Positions 5,765-7,478 of a stretch of DNA of 7,478 bases are shown one piece after another. The translations under genes and the position numbers were made by a program. The stretch covers positions 1-7,478 of the forward strand of contig PMCB01000091.1 of assembly GCA_003153955.1 (NCBI GenBank). Reading direction: 5' to 3'. Positions within the stretch are counted from its first letter, which is position 1; every line of letters starts with the position of its first letter. The DNA is from Dehalococcoidia bacterium. GTDB lineage: Bacteria > Chloroflexota > Dehalococcoidia > Dehalococcoidales > Fen-1064. Under the pieces are notes generated by a model. It made no database searches. It was not told the origin of the DNA and saw nothing but the letters and a program-made list of their open reading frames with translations.

Positions 5765-5792
5765 ATATATTCACAGCTTATATTATCTATTT

Positions 5793-6050
5793 CTATTTAT
5801 TGAGCCAAAAAATTAACCCGCCAACTACGCCAATAATAATACCTACAGCGATAGCAATCCAACCCCCGGTGATTAACGCACCGGCTTCCGGACGAGGAGG
5901 CCAACGGGAGAAAAACTCCCTTAAATCAAAACCGTTAATTAAAGAATCGTAGTAATTTGAGCCCTCTTTGACACCCCAAATAATCAGCCCGATGCCTAAG
6001 AGTAAAATTGCAACACCGATTGCGACGGGAATAACCCAATAAGCGCTCAT
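5793..6050 (-). CDS. Small two-helix membrane protein of unknown function
   Basis: The 85-residue product has two hydrophobic helices (about 5-26 and 58-82) joined by a charged loop of some 30 residues containing REFFSRWPPRPEAGAL (44-59). Both helices are rich in Gly, Ile and Val, and Trp sits near the membrane borders. No cleavable signal peptide, cysteine or catalytic motif is visible. I do not recognise a named family. The start is well supported by the Shine-Dalgarno GGAGGT (6061-6056), 5 bases before ATG, and codon structure is unbroken, so the gene is real. It lies downstream of rplL on the same strand, separated by a strong hairpin, and has its own promoter candidate, so it is probably transcribed separately from the ribosomal genes. 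It ends at the shared terminator. Confidence 0.8.
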   Translation of the reverse strand: MSAYWVIPVAIGVAILLLGIGLIIWGVKEGSNYYDSLINGFDLREFFSRWPPRPEAGALITGGWIAIAVGIIIGVVGGLIFWLNK

Positions 6051-6081
6051 ACTTTACCTCCGCGTTAGAGGCTTAGCAATT

Positions 6082-6110
6082 ATGTTACTCGCTTTTGTGT
6101 TAATACTCAA
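6082..6110 (-). promoter_or_regulatory. Promoter candidate for the small membrane-protein gene
   Basis: On the minus strand TTGAGT (6110-6105) and TAACAT (6087-6082) are 17 bp apart, giving a start near 6075 and a leader of about 25 bases. The -35 box begins at the base of the preceding hairpin, so transcription of this gene would restart right after the rplL terminator. Confidence 0.4.
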
Positions 6111-6145
6111 TACTTTAAGGGGGAATATTTTCCCCCTTAAAGTAT
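6110..6145 (-). terminator. Long hairpin ending the rplJ-rplL transcript
   Basis: A perfect 15-bp stem (6110-6124 with 6131-6145) including a run of five G-C pairs encloses the 6-base loop ATATTT. It begins 27 bp beyond the rplL stop. In the minus-strand direction the following bases have only scattered T, so it is not a textbook U-tract terminator. Position and stem strength still make transcript termination or 3'-end protection the likely role. Confidence 0.7.
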
Positions 6146-6172
6146 GAATCAATTTTCTAATTGAAGGAATCG

Positions 6173-6565
6173 TTATTTTACTTCGACAGTAGCGCCGGCA
6201 GCTTCAAGTTTTTCTTTGATGCTTGCGGCTTCCTGCTTATTGACAGCTTCTTTCACCGTCTTGGGGGCGCCTTCAACCATATCCTTGGACTCTTTCAAAC
6301 CAAGGTTGGTAACCTCGCGGATTGCCTTGATGACGTTAATTTTGTTAGCGCCAAAGGACTTCAGGATAACAGTGAATTCAGATTTTTCTTCAACTTCAGC
6401 GGCGGGAGCAGCAGCGCCGGCGGCCGGAGCGGCAGCCATCGCCATCGGGGCGGCGGCGGTTACACCGAATTCGGTTTCCAGAGCTTTGACCAATTGAGAG
6501 AGCTCTAATACATTTAATTCCTTGATAGTGCTGATAATGCCCTGTACTTTTTCACTTTCTGCCAT
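6173..6565 (-). CDS. rplL: 50S ribosomal protein L7/L12
   Basis: L7/L12 dimers form the mobile ribosomal stalk that recruits and stimulates translation GTPases. At 130 residues it is slightly longer than the E. coli protein. The N-terminal dimerisation helices span about 3-35 ([17 protein letters not shown]), followed by an Ala/Pro-rich hinge (about 37-57) and the globular C-terminal domain (60-130). That domain carries the signature [20 protein letters not shown] (76-95). The ATG is one base after the rplJ stop, and its Shine-Dalgarno GGAGG lies inside the last rplJ codons, 12 bases upstream, so translation is coupled. This is usual for the stalk proteins, where L12 is made in excess over L10. 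A long hairpin follows the stop. Confidence 0.98.
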   Translation of the reverse strand: MAESEKVQGIISTIKELNVLELSQLVKALETEFGVTAAAPMAMAAAPAAGAAAPAAEVEEKSEFTVILKSFGANKINVIKAIREVTNLGLKESKDMVEGAPKTVKEAVNKQEAASIKEKLEAAGATVEVK

Positions 6566-6566
6566 T

Positions 6567-7094
6567 TTAGTTATTAGCCTCCATTTGTTTTATTCTTGCA
6601 GTTAATACGTTTTGTAGTCCCCTTATGGGACCAGATAGGACACCGGCCAGCATATAAAGCGGGCTCTTGATACTGCCAACAACCTTACCAATCAGGACTT
6701 CCTTGGGCGGTAAGGCGGCAATTGCGGTAACATCGGCGGGCGTCAATAGCGTATTACTCATGAAACCGCCCTTGACACTGAGATTCATCTTCGATGTGCG
6801 CACATGGTCAGAGAAAGTCTTAGCCAATTGCGAGATATCGCCGTATCCGAATGCAATGGCAGTAGGACCTTCAAAGGAACCAGTTATTGCTGTCTGGTTG
6901 CGTTTCTCAGCGGCTTTCCGTACGAGGGTATTTTTCACGACTTTGTAGTCGCCATTAATATCCTGCAACTTACGGCGTAAGCTGTTGATTTCAGGGGTTT
7001 TCAATCCCCGATAGTCAGTCAGAATACCGATATTGGCTTTATCTAATTCCTGCTCCAACCGGTCAATACTCTGTGCCTTTTTTTCTGTCGGCAT
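6567..7094 (-). CDS. rplJ: 50S ribosomal protein L10
   Basis: L10 anchors the L7/L12 dimers to 23S rRNA at the stalk base and, with L12, represses its own mRNA. At 175 residues it has normal length. The RNA-binding N-terminal domain shows DYRGL (27-31), [11 protein letters not shown] (51-61) and EGPTAIAFG (75-83). [18 protein letters not shown] (128-145) is the conserved linker, and the C-terminal helix (about 146-173) is the L12 docking site. The start is decided by a near-perfect Shine-Dalgarno AAGGAGGTGA (7107-7098). The gene is first in a two-gene unit with rplL. rplK and rplA are not within the window: upstream is a divergent tRNA, so rplJL has its own promoter. An L10-binding leader and an attenuator precede it. 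Confidence 0.98.
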   Translation of the reverse strand: MPTEKKAQSIDRLEQELDKANIGILTDYRGLKTPEINSLRRKLQDINGDYKVVKNTLVRKAAEKRNQTAITGSFEGPTAIAFGYGDISQLAKTFSDHVRTSKMNLSVKGGFMSNTLLTPADVTAIAALPPKEVLIGKVVGSIKSPLYMLAGVLSGPIRGLQNVLTARIKQMEANN

Positions 7095-7126
7095 TTTTCA
7101 CCTCCTTTTCAATACTTATACAAAAT

Positions 7127-7157
7127 AAAAAAGCCCTTGCGCTCTGCTCAAGGACTT
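7127..7157 (-). terminator. Intrinsic attenuator in the rplJ leader
   Basis: On the minus strand AAGTCCTTG (7157-7149) pairs with CAAGGGCTT (7139-7131), with one G-T wobble and a 9-base loop, and runs into six T residues (7132-7127). It lies between the L10-binding fold and the rplJ ribosome site, within the predicted leader. Position and form indicate transcription attenuation of rplJL. Confidence 0.88.
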
Positions 7158-7173
7158 CTCAAACCAACTTTTT

Positions 7174-7272
7174 CTACCCACCGTTATGGGCAGTGAAGTG
7201 ATATCTATTCCTCGGCAGGCATCAATTAATCCCGATAAAACGGGAACCCGCTGTCTCCGGATATTTAATTGT
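7174..7272 (-). promoter_or_regulatory. L10-binding leader of the rplJL mRNA
   Basis: The minus-strand RNA contains the two halves of the known L10 leader (Rfam type RF00557): CCGGAGACAGCGGGT (7260-7246) and GCCTGCCGAGG (7220-7210). They are bracketed by the closing stem ATATC/GATAT (7264-7260 with 7205-7201) and joined by the hairpin CCCG-TTTTAT-CGGG (7244-7231). A second hairpin, CTGCCCA/TGGGTAG (7193-7187 with 7180-7174), precedes the attenuator. L10 or the L10-L12 complex binding here is expected to repress the operon when stalk proteins are in excess. Confidence 0.85.
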
Positions 7273-7278
7273 GATTTG

Positions 7279-7308
7279 ATTATAACACGTCTTGTTACAG
7301 GGTTTCAA
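7279..7308 (-). promoter_or_regulatory. Strong promoter for rplJ-rplL
   Basis: On the minus strand TTGAAA (7308-7303) and a perfect TATAAT (7284-7279) are 18 bp apart, with a TGT extension immediately before the -10 box. The start is predicted at about 7272, an A, giving a leader of about 178 bases. The spacer contains the inverted pair TAACA/TGTTA (7283-7287 and 7293-7297). Confidence 0.85.
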
Positions 7309-7335
7309 TTTTTACTATCAGCCGTGATTTTATGG

Positions 7336-7365
7336 TTGACGAGGAAAGGCTGAACAAGCTATAAT
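7336..7365 (+). promoter_or_regulatory. Strong promoter upstream of tRNA-Lys
   Basis: TTGACG (7336-7341) and a perfect TATAAT (7360-7365) are 18 bp apart, predicting a start near 7372. It is divergent from the rplJ promoter, with 27 bp between the two -35 boxes, so one bound factor could affect both. Confidence 0.8.
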
Positions 7366-7381
7366 TCAATTCGGTGCAAAG

Positions 7382-7411
7382 AAATCTTACTCGCAGAAGT
7401 AAGGATTTTTT
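7382..7411 (+). terminator. Terminator-like hairpin between promoter and tRNA-Lys
   Basis: AAATCTTACT (7382-7391) pairs with AGTAA and GATTT (7398-7402 and 7404-7408), with one bulged G at 7403 and the 6-base loop CGCAGA. The 3' arm runs into six T residues (7406-7411). The structure starts about 10 bases after the predicted transcription start and ends 11 bases before the mature tRNA. It has the form of an intrinsic terminator, though it could instead be a processing hairpin. Confidence 0.65.
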
Positions 7412-7421
7412 GTGTTTACAG

Positions 7422-7478
7422 GGGAGCGTAGCTCAGTTGGTAGAGCATCTGACTTTTAATCAGATGGTCGAGGGTTCG
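7422..7478 (+). tRNA. tRNA-Lys (anticodon UUU), cut by the right edge
   Basis: The first 57 bases are visible. Acceptor 5' strand GGGAGCG (7422-7428), TA at positions 8-9, D-stem GCTC/GAGC (7431-7434 and 7443-7446) with loop AGTTGGTA, and anticodon stem TCTGA/TCAGA (7448-7452 and 7460-7464) around loop CTTTTAA. The anticodon TTT (7455-7457) reads AAA/AAG Lys codons. A 5-base variable region and the T-stem GAGGG with TTCG of the T-loop follow before the window ends. Confidence 0.97.

Noticed and set aside
5640..5792. Frameshift or broken C-terminus of the dehydrogenase gene
   Set aside because: No continuation of the family tail is found in any frame after the stop; a perfect terminator begins 31 bp later, so the short end is native.
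6161..6508. Plus-strand frames opposite rplL
   Set aside because: They arise from the Ala-rich hinge and biased codons of rplL read on the wrong strand.
7372..7421. T-box leader for tRNA-Lys
   Set aside because: The leader is only about 50 bases and lacks the T-box core and specifier loop; T-boxes also control mRNAs and not tRNA genes.
1..7478. CRISPR array, transposon or prophage segment
   Set aside because: No regularly spaced direct repeats, transposase, integrase or phage-like genes are visible on either strand.

Overview
The window looks like the chromosome of a bacterium with a compact, mixed-strand gene layout. The genes suggest an anaerobic Chloroflexota lineage, possibly Dehalococcoidia-like. 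That placement is an inference from general protein character (coaX/coaBC pair, short Cys-rich protein, short two-helix membrane protein, 3-hydroxyacyl-CoA dehydrogenase-like protein) and has not been tested. I see no phage, transposase, CRISPR or plasmid genes. Most of the window is ordinary housekeeping, and the less ordinary material is in the small genes and the spacers.

Layout. Positions 1-655 (minus) hold the N-terminal 218 codons of a family 2 glycosyltransferase that runs off the left edge; its promoter sits so close to the start that the mRNA may be leaderless. Positions 832-2884 (minus) hold coaX then coaBC, covering the first three steps from pantothenate to CoA. They are separated by a 59-bp TTGG-rich element with 7-bp inverted ends. 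Positions 3084-4543 (minus) hold a YhhQ/DUF165-type queuosine precursor transporter whose stop overlaps the start of a metallo-beta-lactamase-fold hydrolase (ATGA). Between that pair and coaX lie two inverted repeats and a good sigma-70-type promoter for coaX.

On the plus strand, 4619-4786 encodes a small four-cysteine protein and 4923-5702 a divergent 3-hydroxyacyl-CoA dehydrogenase family protein with a short C-terminus. That gene ends at a strong bidirectional terminator (5734-5764) facing a convergent small two-helix membrane protein (5793-6050, minus).

The right end is a minus-strand rplJ-rplL ribosomal stalk operon. It has a strong promoter, a recognisable L10-binding leader and an intrinsic attenuator before rplJ, and a long hairpin after rplL. 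Divergent from it, with only 27 bp between the two -35 boxes, a plus-strand promoter drives a tRNA-Lys(UUU) cut by the right edge. Between that promoter and the tRNA lies a compact intrinsic-terminator-like hairpin, which I consider the most unexpected regulatory arrangement here.

Functionally, coaX and coaBC feed CoA synthesis, the transporter supplies a precursor for tRNA wobble modification, and rplJL plus tRNA-Lys belong to translation. The glycosyltransferase, hydrolase, Cys-rich protein, dehydrogenase and membrane protein have no demonstrable pathway link from this window alone.
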